Source: Cordylochernes scorpioides (Eukaryota > Arthropoda > Arachnida > Pseudoscorpiones > Chernetidae). From it: 64,000 nucleotides of DNA. The position numbers and the translations under genes are program-made. Shown here piece by piece: positions 24,686 to 35,259 of this stretch. The stretch spans positions 64,543,462-64,607,461 of the forward strand of contig CP092875.1 of the NCBI GenBank assembly GCA_030710605.1, written 5' to 3'. The notes under the pieces are model-generated. The model was given only the letters and a program-made list of their open reading frames with translations, searched no databases and was not told the origin of the DNA. Position 1 is the first letter of the stretch; each line of letters starts with the position of its first letter.

Positions 24686-24689
<4 letters not shown>
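24414..24689 (+). repeat. 3' LTR of B
   Basis: 276 bp, a near-identical copy of 18434-18709. Confidence 0.92.

Positions 24690-24723
<34 letters not shown>
24690..24723. repeat. (TA)n microsatellite
   Basis: About 17 TA units immediately after the 3' LTR of B. Similar shorter tracts lie at 12909-12922 and 18422-18433, so all three probably belong to one original TA tract split by two insertions. Confidence 0.85.
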
Positions 24724-24725
<2 letters not shown>

Positions 24726-24800
24726 GAGGAGATGCCTTTTTCTTAATTTATGCACCTTATCCCAGTACAATGTTACATTTGTACTATTTTTTCATATATA
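24722..24800 (-). repeat. Dispersed hairpin repeat H, partial copy
   Basis: The reverse complement of GTGAAAAAATAGTACAAATG ... AAGAAAAAGGCATCTCCT also seen at about 40018-40085. It lacks the hairpin end. Confidence 0.65.
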
Positions 24801-24926
24801 TATATAAGGTCTTATCCATAAAGATATTAAAATTATTTTTATAAACGAATATTCAGCATTATCTAAAACAGGGGTCAGCAAACTGCGGTTCGCAAGTCAT
24901 ATACAGCTCTTTATATTGTTCCATAC

Positions 24927-25120
24927 TGTTGCACCAAGTTGCAGCTTTGCAGGGTCGCCGACCTTGGTTTCTTCCTTCTTGGTGTTATACACGTTTCCCG
25001 AGCGGGTTTCCATACTCAAAGCAAATAAATAAAAGTAAATAAAAATAAATTACCTTTTTAAGTTATTGCGTTTATTTATCCGTTGTCTTGCTCGTTGGTA
25101 GCGATCCGCAGTCTTCGTCT
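24927..25120 (-). repeat. Truncated 3' LTR of A2
   Basis: 194 bp matching 28678-28871 with few differences. The U3 side of the LTR is missing. Confidence 0.88.
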
Positions 25121-25620
25121 TTCAAAAGGGTAGTTAGCTGGGGGAATAGGTTTCAAAAGTCCAGAAGGCGACTGATTTGCACCTTTCCGACTTTGGGAAA
25201 GATGGTACGTCTTTAAAAATTCGGAAACATCTTTCAGCATGTCAGGCCAATATTATTTATTTTTCAAAAGGTATGTGGTTCTGGCGACGCCCAGATGGCC
25301 ATTCAGCATATGGTTGAGGTATTCAATTATGGTTTCCTTCCTTATCTTCTTTGGCACTACCAGTAACCATGCCCTACCTTCAGGATTTGGGTTTTATTGT
25401 AGAGATACCCATTTTCTTCTTTAAAGTTCTGTGTAATTGAACGCTTGTTTCCCCTAAGGTTCTCCTTAATATTCTCAATAAAATAATCCTTTTCGTCTAT
25501 TATTTGATTCAGAAATAGTCTTTCATAATCTTCGTCCCATTCGTTTTCCGGTAAGGGTCCTCTAGTAGACCATCAGCGTCCAGATGTTTTTTACCCGATT
25601 TGTGTATAATTTCGAAATTA
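25121..25620 (-). pseudogene. pol: A2 integrase N-terminal remnant
   Basis: The minus strand is the counterpart of A1 positions about 8940-9390, including the stretch corresponding to the HHCC zinc region and RAWLLVVPKK. Frames are broken. The catalytic core is absent because of the deletion at 25120/25121. Confidence 0.75.
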
Positions 25621-26930
25621 TATTCCTGAATCTTCAATGCCCATCGTGCTTATCGGCCGGTCGGATCTTTCAGATTCTTAAGCTAGCATAGTGCGTGATG
25701 ATCAGTTACGATTTTGAAGTGCCTTCCATATAGGTAGGGTCGTAACTTGGACATTGACCACACAACAGCTAGACATTATTTTTCAGTAGTCGAATAATTT
25801 TGTTCAGGTTTGCTCAATGTTCGACTCAACTATGAGATCACCTTTTCTTTATCGCCGAACTTTTGGACTAATGTTGCACCCAGGCCTATGTTGGACGCGT
25901 CAGTACGAATATAAGTAGTTGCATTTGGATCAAAGAGTCCTAAGATTGGGAAATTTATCAATGCTACTTTAAGGGTTTGAAATGCTTTTTCTTGAATTTC
26001 TGTCCAGGTAAAAGGTTCATTCTTTTTTATAAGACTGATTAATGGGTCAGCAAAATTTTCGAAAATCCTTTGATAATTTTTCTATAATATGAGCACATTC
26101 CTAAAAATGATTGAACTTCTTTTATCTTTTTGGGCCGAGGAAAATCTCTAATAGCCTTGATATTATGCTGCGCCGGTTTTATACCATGTTGGCTGGTATA
26201 TGGCCAAGAATCTCCAGTTTTTCGAAAGCAAATTGGCATTTTTTGTTATTCAATTTTAAATTAGCTCCGCGAAAACATCTTCTATTCTTTTGAGATATGT
26301 TGAAAAATCCGAGCTGTATATGATTACGTCATCCAGATAACAAAGGCAAATTTGCCATCTAAGGTTACCAAGCATATTTTCCATGTTCCTCTCAAATGTA
26401 GCAGGGGCATTGCATAGTCCGAAGGGCATTACGTTGAACTCATATAGGCCATGTGCGGTAGTGAAGGCTGTCTTTTCCTTATCTTTCTCCTCAACTTCTA
26501 CTCGCTAATATCTTGATTTAAGGTCTATTGCTGAAAAGTATTTGGATCCTTGAAGTGTATCCAATACATCATCAATTCTGGGAATTGGGTAAACATCCTT
26601 TACTGTTACATCATTCAATTTCTGTAGTCAACACAGAATTTGTACTTACCATCTCGATTCTTGACCAATATTACAGGGAAAGACCAAGGACTCGAGGATG
26701 GTCTAATTATGCGGTCTCTGAGCATTTCATCAATTTGATCTTTTATGATTTCTCGCTCTTTAGCGCTCACCCAATACGGTTTGGGTTTGGTCGGTTTCGC
26801 GCCTTCTGTATCAATCTGATGTTTCGCTAAGTTGGATCTTCCTAATCCCGACGAAACCAAATCCGCGTATTTTTCCAAAACTTTTTTCAATTGCTCCTTT
26901 TCCTTTGATGATAAATTTTCGTTTATCTGA
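25621..26930 (-). pseudogene. pol: A2 reverse transcriptase and RNase H remnant
   Basis: Pieces of the RT frame are readable: KHQIDTEGAKP, SSPWSFPVILVKNRDGKYKFCVDYR, the catalytic box CYLDDVIIYS near 26320 (both Asp kept, unlike A1), and QSFLGMCSYYRKIIKGFSK near 26100. The RNase H part (counterpart of HTDASNIGLGATL) lies near 25880. Several indels and stops separate the pieces. Confidence 0.8.
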
Positions 26931-27020
26931 AATTGAGGTTCTTCAGGCTCCTTTTTTCACTTTCTTCCATAAGATTCACTTAGGCTGGCTGGCTTCCAAA
27001 GCCCAATGTTTTTTTTTTTT

Positions 27021-27593
27021 TTAATATTTTAATGGTCGAGAATAAGGATTTGTTATCCAGATATATGATTCCTTATTCGCAACATTTATTAAGCTTCTTG
27101 CTAGCCGAAGTCCATTTGTTTGAAACATTTTATGGTTCTCCTCGATAATGTATTCGCCATCCTCTGCTTCTACAAATGCCCAAATATATTTAATAGAAAG
27201 TTCTGGTATAATGGCATCTTTTGCACTTTTTATTTTCTTCTGTTGATATTTGATTACGTCACGATTTACTGTCAAGTCATATTTGATTATTCAACGCTGA
27301 CGTTCAATTTTTGCGTTCATTCTCTTAAGAAAATCTCTTCCAAGTATAAATATTCGCAAATGCGTTCTCATTATCACAAATTGATGTGTATTTGCTTTGT
27401 CATCAAATTTTATATTTAAAACAATATTTCCTACGATATCTAATTCTTTGCCATCGGGTCCGGAGCACATTTTATCAGAGTTTATTATTTCAAGACCTGT
27501 GTTAAGAGCTGTACTAAGGTCGATCACTGAAAGATCGGCGCCTGTATCAATCAAAGCATCGCAGATACCTATTCTATCCACGTTAATGTTCAT
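27021..27593 (-). pseudogene. pol: A2 protease region
   Basis: Minus-strand frame with ICDALIDTGADLSVIDLSTA near 27500-27580, the aspartic protease active site, followed by ILGRDFLKRMNAKIE. A stop and frame change near 27290 split it from the linker to RT. Confidence 0.83.
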
Positions 27594-27780
27594 CTTATAT
27601 TCGGCGTCTAACTGTTTAATTCATTTATGATCGACTTCCTTTGATTGACGGACTCAGGCGCGATGCTTTGTTTAAATCTTCCAACGCGGCATATCTAATC
27701 CGTGTAGGAATTCTCGAGTGTGTTCTATTACTTAGGTCAGCGTAGAGCAGAGGTCTCGACTTTTCAGTTCCCTTATTCAT

Positions 27781-28770
27781 TCGAATTTCTTATTCGACCT
27801 TGTCTTGTGCAACTATGGGGTCCTCTTCCACAATTCTTACAAATCTGACTCTGCAATACCGCGCTACGTGTCCTGGCTTGTTACACCTGAAACATATTGG
27901 TCTCCCGTCTTCTGTCCTATTCTTGTTTGAATCTGGACTTTTATCGCATGTTTTTCTTGGGTAGACCTGCTTTGGCTCTGGATTGGGAAAGTAAGGTCGT
28001 CTAGGGGCAGAGGCATGTTCTGGTAGTATCTCGGAGCGGGGGCCTGGGGCTTGGAGGTGTTCTGGTATGGTCGTGTGGGAGTCAGCGGTCCTCGATTGTT
28101 GTTGGGGTCTAGAATAGCGTGGACCATTATATAAACTTCTGGATTTCTCCACACGTTCCCGATACTTCTTCTCAAAAGAATCCATTTTCTTGCACACGAC
28201 AAGGAGTTCATCGGTCGTTTTAGGAAGGTTTAGGTAGAGCGCGAATGAGTATTCTTCTTTCAGTCCTCCAATAATATGTTCGATTCTTGTTTCTTCTTCC
28301 ATTGCGGGGTCAACCTTGTTGTACAACACTAGGATGTCTACCGCGAACCTGATTGCTGGTTCATTCCAGTGTTGCATTCTGTTAAGCTTCATTCTTAATT
28401 GTTCTTTATTCTCCTCCAAAGAAAAATCCTGAAAGAGACGGATTTTAATATTATCCTAACTCGTGAAACTAGCTTTGTGCAAATTCAATGAGGTTTTGGC
28501 ACTTTCCGTAATGTTCATGGCGGCATAACGAGCAATTATGTAGTCTGCCAAATGGTGGAGGAAACCAATATCTTCGAGGGATTCTATCCATGGGCGAGGG
28601 TCTTCTGTCCCGTCACACTTCGGAATTTCTATATTGGGGTTCAAAGCAACTGGGTCGGAACTAGCATCTCTACAAATTGTTGCACCAAGTTGCAGCTTTG
28701 CAGGGTCGCCGACCTTGGTTTCTTCCTTCTTGGTGTTATACACGTTTCCCGAGCGGGGTTCCATACTCAA
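27781..28770 (-). pseudogene. gag: A2 gag
   Basis: The start at 28770 lies inside the 5' LTR; 31 codons are LTR-encoded and the frame crosses into the body (GATICRDASSD), as in A1. Capsid-like stretches include EDPRPWIESLEDIGFLHH and NRMQHWNEPAIRFA. The CCHC knuckle CFRCNKPGHVARYC is intact near 27870-27900. A frameshift near 28420-28456 breaks it into two open pieces. Confidence 0.85.
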
Positions 28771-29041
28771 AGCAAATAAATAAAAGTAAATAAAAATAAA
28801 TTACTTTTCAAAGTTATTGCGTTTATTTATTCGTTGTCTTCCTCGTTGGTCGCGATCCGCAGTCTTCATCTAGGTCCTCTCTCGCTCCAATAACCAATCT
28901 AGATATATGTACAATAAATATTACAAAAGGAATGAATCTATTAAAAGGGATGATGATAATCTAATTATTCTGTTTTAAATAAATATTAAATATCATAGAA
29001 TACTTTGAATAAATGTAGGGCGCATTAAAATTGATGCAACA
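28678..29041 (-). repeat. 5' LTR of A2
   Basis: 364 bp, ending on the plus strand at TGCAACA (29035-29041) and beginning TGTTGCACC at 28678. Similar length and identical 7-bp ends to the A1 LTRs. Confidence 0.88.
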
Positions 29042-29171
29042 ATACGCAAATATTATTTATCCGAGTACTATTTATTATTGACAAGAAAAAAATGTGTGGC
29101 TCTTCAAAAACTTAAAAATTTTGTAATTTGTAATTTTTGACTCTTCCGACTCAAAGGTTTGTCGACCCCTG

Positions 29172-29270
29172 ATCTAAAATGATCCAATAAAAAAAATATA
29201 AATTATGACCTTATAACTGTGAGTAGAGATAAAAGACGATATGGAAAAATATATGCAACGATATTTTTTT
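29172..29270. other. Short spacer
   Basis: AT-rich, with the 8-bp hAT duplication at its start. Nothing else seen. Confidence 0.3.
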
Positions 29271-30660
29271 AATTGAAAATTGAGTTTTTTAACGTGAAAT
29301 AAAATTTGGGGCGGTATAAGTCAGCTGTCATATATTGAGTGATAAGTAAAATATTAGGTTTAAATAAAAACTTGATGGTATGTTTCTGCTCGTTTTTTAA
29401 ATCTATGTAGAGTGTAGATATTTACTTTTTAAAACAATTTTACTCCCGAGATCGTAACAATGGCTATTTTATCCGAAACAAGGAAACTTTATGCACACCA
29501 CAATAACTATTGTCTCCCCAACAATAACTGCTTTTTTCACAGTAATGACTACTTTATATCCCAAAATTGCCTATTTTATCCGTAACAAGGAAACTTAATA
29601 CACACCACAATAACTACTTTATCCCCAACAATGAAACCTAATACACAACAATAACTACTTTATCCCCATCAATGGAACCTAATACACTACAATAACTACT
29701 TTATTTACAGAAATGATTATTTTTTCCGTAACAAATAAACTTTAAACACCACAATAACTACTTTATCCCCAACAATAAAACCTAATACACAACAATAACT
29801 ACTTTATTACAGAAAATATTATTTTTTACCTAACAAGAAAACTTTACACACCACAATAACTACTTTATCCTCAACAATGAAACCTAATACACAACAATAA
29901 CTACTTTATCCCCAACAATGAAACATAATACACAACAATAACTTCTTTATTTACAGAAAAAAAATATTTTTTTCCCTAACAAGAAAACTTGACACACCAC
30001 AATAACTAATTAATTCCCAACAATGAAACATAATACACAACAATAACTACTTTATCCCCAAAAATGAAACCTAATACACAACAATAGCTACTTTATCCCC
30101 AACAATGGAACCTAATACACAACAATAACTACTTTATTTACAGAAATGATTATTTTTTTCCGTAAAAAAGAAACTTTACACACCACAATAACTACTTTAT
30201 CCCCAACAATGAAACCTAATACACTACAATAACTACATTATTTACAGAAATGATTATTTTTTCCGTAACAAGGAAACTTTACACACCACAATAACTAATT
30301 TATCCCCAACTATGAAACCTAATACACAACAATAACTAATTTATTTACAGAAATGATTATTTTTCCGCCACAAGGAAATTTTACACACCACAATAACTAC
30401 TTTTTCTACAACAATGAAACCTAATACACCTAAAAATAATTACTTTATCCCCAACAATGAAGCCTAATACCCAACAATAACTACTTTATTCACAGTAATG
30501 AATATTTTATCCGAAACAAGGAAATTTTAACCAAAACAGTGATTCGATTATCAGCAAAAAACGAATTACTTTAGCCCAACAATGACAATTGTATCCCAAC
30601 AATGAAACTTTAACCACAACAATCTAAATTATCTACAACAATAACACTTTAGCTACAAAA
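29271..30660. repeat. Inverted-repeat arm expanded into a minisatellite
   Basis: The first ~300 bases (TGAGTTTTTTAACG ... ATTTTATCCGAAACAAGG) are the reverse complement of 34873-35240 at high identity. Beyond about 29560 the sequence becomes a tandem array of ACAATAACTACTTTATCCCC, CAACAATGAAACCTAATACA and TTTACAGAAATGATTATTTT blocks. Units of about 40 bp combine into composites of about 100 bp. No coding potential. Confidence 0.85.
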
Positions 30661-31085
30661 ACAAAACTTCAATAAAAATTATTACACATCATACATATAT
30701 TAAAGAAAAGTATTCCCAGAAAAAAAGAATCCTTTTTCATTGTTATTTTTTCAAATCTATTTTTCACTCAGAATATATTTTTATAATTATATATTTTGAC
30801 GAGAGAGAGACCTCTTTTTTCAATACAAAGAAGAGCAACTATAGTAAAATATATCTCTTAACAAATCATAGCAAACATTGTGTTTAAACGAAAAGTAATC
30901 AAAAGAGAGAGATTGAGATTGAAACTACTTTATTTCAACGTCCCTATATAATTATATAAGGTTAAATACAAAATAAATATAAAAATGAAAAAAAAAGATT
31001 ATATAATGATAAATATATGAATAAATAGATATAAATAGATAAGAATAATGGATAAAAATACATATTTATGAAATATATACAGTCT
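30661..31085. other. AT-rich spacer, no gene seen
   Basis: Runs of A/T and short GAGAGA tracts. Nothing recognisable. Confidence 0.3.
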
Positions 31086-31403
31086 TCATTGGTGGGCCCC
31101 ACCGCAGGAAAGACTCCGCCACCGATGGACTGCGAGAGTTCTTTCCCACAGAATGGGTAGGTCGATAAGATGGCTGGCGTTACCCACCTCAAGACCAAGA
31201 TGGTACTTGTAGATGGTAGCCTTCGTCACGCTGGTCAATTTCAATGCCTCGGGATGGACACCGAAGAGCCAGGCCTGCAAATCCAGGGGCATTTCGCAGG
31301 AGGCGAACACCTCCCGTAGCAGGGGAGAGAGAAAGAGAAAGAAATATCTTCTGGGAGTTATTTCTCTTTGGCGTGAAGTGTGCAAAATATAAACATTCAT
31401 CAC
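31086..31403 (-). CDS. Unrecognised GC-rich candidate coding exon
   Basis: On the minus strand a 105-codon frame stands out from its AT-rich surroundings by base composition. The central part (REVFASCEMPLDLQAWLFG, ATIYKYHLGLEVGNASHL) looks protein-like: mixed hydrophobic and polar, no low complexity. GAGGTGGGT after HLGLE (near 31190) could be a splice donor and a pyrimidine-rich run near 31330 could precede an acceptor, so the real exon may be only about 31193-31330. No family is recognised. It could be a host exon or a fragment of an unknown mobile element. Confidence 0.3.
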   Translation of the reverse strand: MMNVYILHTSRQREITPRRYFFLFLSPLLREVFASCEMPLDLQAWLFGVHPEALKLTSVTKATIYKYHLGLEVGNASHLIDLPILWERTLAVHRWRSLSCGGAHQ

Positions 31404-31520
31404 CTTACTTATAATTCAATAATATAAAAAAGCATCCAGAACTAAGTTTCTTGTAAAATATTTATTTTTTTAGCTTTCTGGATAACATGCTCTTCAACAG
31501 GAGCAAGTAATAGTATAAAT

Positions 31521-33955
31521 CAAGCATGTCAAACTCAAATCCTAACACGGGCCAAATAAAAAAGTAATAAGATTATGTGGGCCGCAAAAAAAGAAAACAA
31601 GTAATTAAATTTTTATAGTAACATTTATGTAGGTTTATTTTAAAAAAATACTAATAAGAAAAAAGAAAGTGAAGTTAATATTTTCTCCCTGATATTTGGC
31701 ATCTCTTTTCTGCTACCATCTTTCCTACTTCGGGGGAAATCTTGTTCGCAGTGATTAATTTTAAAACTGACCCAAGGTGAACGTCAGTAATTCTCGATCT
31801 GATTGGAGACTTATTTCCTTTCATAAGTGAAAATAACTGCTCGCACCGATAAGTACTTCTAAACATGGACATAATTTCATATGCTAATTTTCGAGTGTTT
31901 TCAAATCTGGCTGGCAAATATTTGTAAAATTCAGAAACGCCAACTTTAATGAATTTTGCCTTTAAATCTGAATCGCACTGGATATCTATTACCTCCATTT
32001 GCATATGATTAGGTACTGATTCTATATTTATCGAAAAAATCGAAGAAAACAAAGTAAACTTGCCTTCCAAAGATTTGAAATCAGAAAACCTTGTTTCAAA
32101 TTCATTTCTAAGACTTAAAACTTTTTCCGCATATTTTTGATACGATGCAGTTTCACCTAAACTTGATTTGTACATGTTGCATGTCGGAAAGTACATTAAA
32201 TCTTCGTTTTTCAACTGCTTTTCCCAAAGAACTAGCTTACATTTGAATGCATTAACTTGGTCACACATTTTGGTAATGATCTGATCCTTTCCTTGCAGTT
32301 TCAAATTTAAATCCGACAAGTGTTATGTCAACCATGAAGGAAAAATCTTGCAACCATACTTGATCAGAAAACAAAGCGATGTCTTGATTATTGGTTATTA
32401 CAAACTGACATATTTCTTCTTTCAAGTCCCAAAATTGTTTGAGAACCTTGGAGCATGACAGCCAACGTACCTCGGTATAGTATGATAAACCTGAATATTC
32501 GCTTTCTAATTCAGTTAAGAACAGAGAGAACTCTCGCTGATTTAAACCTCGAGATCTTATGAAATTGATGCATTTTTTGATAGGTGTCAACACATTTTCC
32601 ATTTTTATTACCTTCGTACATAATACTTCCTGATGTATAATGCAATGCGTATGATGAATATTGGAACCATCAGAAATTTCACTTAGTTTTTTTCGCAGTA
32701 ATGCTACGAAACCGTTGGGTTTTCCAGTCATTGAAGGAGCTCCATCTGTTGCTACAGAAGTCAATTTTGATTGAGGTAAATTGTATTTTTGCAGAAGATC
32801 ATAAACGCAATTAAATATATCTTCTCCTGTAGTAGTGCCATGCATCGGTACTAGTTCCAATAATACCTCAGAAATGTTGAAAGCCGTGTCGCAAGCTCGA
32901 AAAAAAAACAGCTAACTGAGCTACGCCCCCAATGTCCGTACTCTCATCACAGGCAATGGAAAATGCTTCGAAACAGGATGATTTTTCTTTTATCTGATCA
33001 TTTAAATTTCTGGCCATATCAGTAACTCTTTCCACAACGGTATTTCGAGACAAAGATATTGCTTGAAACGTCTTCACACTTCCGAGGCAAACAATTTCTG
33101 CAGCTTTAATTGAACATTCCTTGATGAAATCACCTTCAGTAAAAGGTTTTGAGTGTTTAGCTATCATCTCCGATAAAACGTAGCTTGCATGCACCGCCGC
33201 TTCACTCTCTTGTGATACTTTAGTAAACATAAACTGTTGTTTTTTCATTCAAACTTGAACTTTTTAACTTTTCTTGTCTCATTAAACCTTCGTAGGTATC
33301 ATATTTTGATTTATGTTGTTCATATTGACGTTTAATTTTATATAATTTTGGTACACTAATAGCATTATTACATATCAAGCAGATGATTTTATCTTTTACT
33401 TCAGAGCAAAAATACTCTAATTCCCACTTTTCTTGAAAATTCCTATGTTCGTCAGCAATTTTCGTTTAGTTTTACTGCCACTTGGTTTTGATGAAGACAT
33501 ATTGAATACAAAGGTCTGAAAAAAAATAGTAATCGCTAACACAAAATAATAAAACCTTTTAATTAATATTTTAAAAATTAATATTTTTTAACTTACCAGA
33601 CACAGAATAACTGCACAAATTATTGAACGTAACTTAAAATTTTTATTTTTTTTCTAGTACTCCGAAATAATATTTTCTTTAAACTTCAAGGCACCCAATA
33701 CTTATGGCGATGTACATACGTTAGGTATGTAGGTATAATATTATCAAAACTTACGACTTATGTATGGCGACCAGTGGCTCGTTATTAATAAATAAATTAT
33801 GTATAATTACAATTTTTTAAAATTAGGCTACAAATTTTTATTATTTTTTTTTTTAATTTTTAAAATATTTTTATTAAAATATATTGTCTGGTGGGCCGCA
33901 AATTTATTCGTTGTGGGCCGCATGAGGCCCGCGGGCCGCGAGTTTGACATGCTTG
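31521..33955 (-). mobile_element. hAT transposon, GTF2IRD2/ZBED-like transposase type
   Basis: A 2435-bp element with 16-bp perfect terminal inverted repeats (CAAGCATGTCAAACTC) and an 8-bp target duplication GTATAAAT (31513-31520 and 33956-33963). Subterminal GGGCCGC-rich sequence is typical of this hAT group. It contains one transposase gene on the minus strand with a few frameshifts. Confidence 0.93.
31675..33500 (-). pseudogene. hAT transposase, BED-finger type (frameshifted)
   Basis: Reading from an ATG at 33498-33500, the N-terminus has a zinc-finger-like CLICNNAISVPKLYKIK...QYEQHKSKY stretch (Cys-x2-Cys then His-x-x-x-type), after one frameshift near 33455. The middle (MIAKHSKPFTEGDFIKECS, FSIACDESTDIGGVAQL) matches the catalytic-domain start of GTF2IRD2/SCAND3-like hAT proteins. 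ATDGAPSMTGKPNGFVALL follows. The C-terminal dimerisation-type region has YRCEQLFSLMKGNKSPIRSR. Frameshifts lie in an A9 run near 32900 and near 32300. The protein would act in the nucleus on the element's ends; here it is broken but lightly damaged. Confidence 0.9.
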
Positions 33956-33963
33956 GTATAAAT

Positions 33964-34539
33964 TCTAGGTATATTTATACATACCGAAAACAATCGGCGT
34001 GTATAGTCAAATAGAAGTTGTACTACTAGTTGATCCTGTTGAAGACAGAGAGCATGTAGTAGTAACATAAAGGTAACCCAGGTTCCAGGAGCGTATTCAT
34101 AGAAGGAATGTTAGCCCGAAAGCTAGATAAATAAAAATTGTGCAAGAAACTTAGCCCTGGATGCCTTTTCATAATATTGAGTAAAAGTGTAAATATACAA
34201 TAAAAGTGTATTTATGCTATTAAAAGAAAATCGAGAACTTGATCAAAACAATTAAGAAGAGCAAATAATAGACTGTATCCTCTCCCAGAGAACGTCTGCT
34301 AACGATTGTGTTTTGCTTTACAAAACGATCAACAAGATGAACAAACAAAAGAGGTTGAAAAGAGGTGCGACTCCTCTTAGAAACAAACATTTCTCCTGAC
34401 CTCTCTTTTGAGGATGGTGGAAGCCCATTAGAATGGTCACTCATGAGAGGATGTACTGTATTCTCATTTCCCAGAGTAAATGAAGCAAGCAAGCTTTAAA
34501 AAAAAAACTTACTTACTAAAATAACAGTTAAAAAAACAG
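33964..34539. other. Spacer after hAT element
   Basis: No motif identified. A 90-codon minus-strand frame at 34220-34492 has no recognisable domain and is not called as a gene. Confidence 0.3.
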
Positions 34540-34815
34540 TGCGAAGCATTAAAGTGTTTCTTTTTTTGTCTAGGAACACGAAGAGAACAGGGGAAAATAT
34601 TGATGTCCCTTTGCGCATATTTACTATTTGCATATTTGCTCTTTGCATATTTGTAGCAATATTTACATAGTTTCAGTTTAACTTATTTGTGCTATAAATA
34701 GAACGTATGGGTTAAGTTGAGAAGTCCAGTCCAGAGTTAGGAGTCTTGTTACTTTAGATGTCTACTGTAGTTTTAACTTGGCAATAAATAATAATTGTTC
34801 AAGCATTATAAAGTT
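34540..34815 (+). repeat. Possible solo or truncated LTR
   Basis: Shows a promoter-like GCTATAAATAGAAC (about 34691), then AATAAATAATAATTG (about 34784), then GTTGTTTCGTGGCTCAGC. TATA, polyadenylation signal and a TGG-starting stretch in this order resemble an LTR end followed by a primer-binding site. No partner LTR is found in the window. Confidence 0.3.
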
Positions 34816-34872
34816 GTTTCGTGGCTCAGCGCGACATGATAAATATAATGGGGTACTATGATGCATAAGCGC

Positions 34873-35240
34873 GCCATCTGTTGGGGATACAATAGTTATT
34901 GTCGTGTGTATAAAGTTTCCTTGTTTCGGATAAAATAGTCAATTATGGGATATAAAGTAGCCATTACTGTAAAAAAAGTAGTTATTGTTGTGGAGACAAT
35001 AGTTATTGTGGTGTATATAAAGTTTCCTTGTCTCGGATAAAATAGGAATTGTTACGATCTCGGGAGTAAAATTGTTTTAAAAGGTAAATATCTACCCTCT
35101 ACATTGATTTTATAAAACGAGCAGAAACATACCATCAAGTTATTAATCAAACTTAATAATTTACTTATCACTCAATATATGACAGCAGACTTATAATCAT
35201 CCCGCCCCAATTTTTATTTAACGTTAAAAAACTCAATTGC
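34873..35240. repeat. Inverted-repeat arm, partner of 29271-29640
   Basis: The reverse complement reads TTGAGTTTTTTAACGTTAAA, GGTATGTTTCTGCTCG and ACAATTTTACTCCCGAGATC, in the same order as at 29271 onward. It contains only a few of the CAATAACTA blocks that are expanded on the left. It ends at CAACAGATGGCGCGC. Confidence 0.85.
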
Positions 35241-35259
35241 CAAGTCAGGGGCTGAGGTT

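Larger units (their letters stand above)
18434..24689 (+). mobile_element. Ty3/gypsy LTR retrotransposon B, defective but recent
   Basis: Direct LTRs of exactly 276 bp with three mismatches flank gag, protease, RT, RNase H and integrase in Ty3/gypsy order. Both flanks are TA repeats, so any target duplication is hidden. The family is different from A1/A2: LTR ends are TGCAATATAATTCCC and CTTAATACGACA, and the protease is DTGSTINLIS. There is no polypurine tract immediately before the 3' LTR. About 1.1 kb after pol is non-coding. Confidence 0.9.
24927..29041 (-). mobile_element. Ty3/gypsy retrotransposon A2, deleted relic
   Basis: Minus-strand relative of A1. Terminal TGTTGCA (24927) and TGCAACA (29035-29041) are flanked by ATAC on both sides (24923-24926, 29042-29045), a 4-bp target duplication. 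The coding order on the minus strand is gag, protease, RT, RNase H, truncated integrase. A deletion joins mid-integrase directly to the inside of the 3' LTR at 25120/25121, removing the integrase core, the polypurine tract and 170 bp of LTR. Multiple frameshifts are present. Confidence 0.9.
24869..29171. mobile_element. hAT-type MITE interrupted by gypsy A2
   Basis: The outer ends are inverted: CAGGGGTCAGCAAAC at 24869 and GTTTGTCGACCCCTG ending at 29171. ATCTAAAA lies on both sides (24861-24868 and 29172-29179), the 8-bp target duplication expected of hAT transposons. Without the inserted gypsy element and one copy of its duplication, the MITE is about 184 bp, too short for a transposase. 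Interior phrases such as TGGCTCTTCAAAAA are typical of non-autonomous hAT ends. Confidence 0.85.

Noticed and set aside
34220-34492. 90-codon minus-strand frame as a gene
   Set aside because: No domain, no conserved features, no splice or promoter context.
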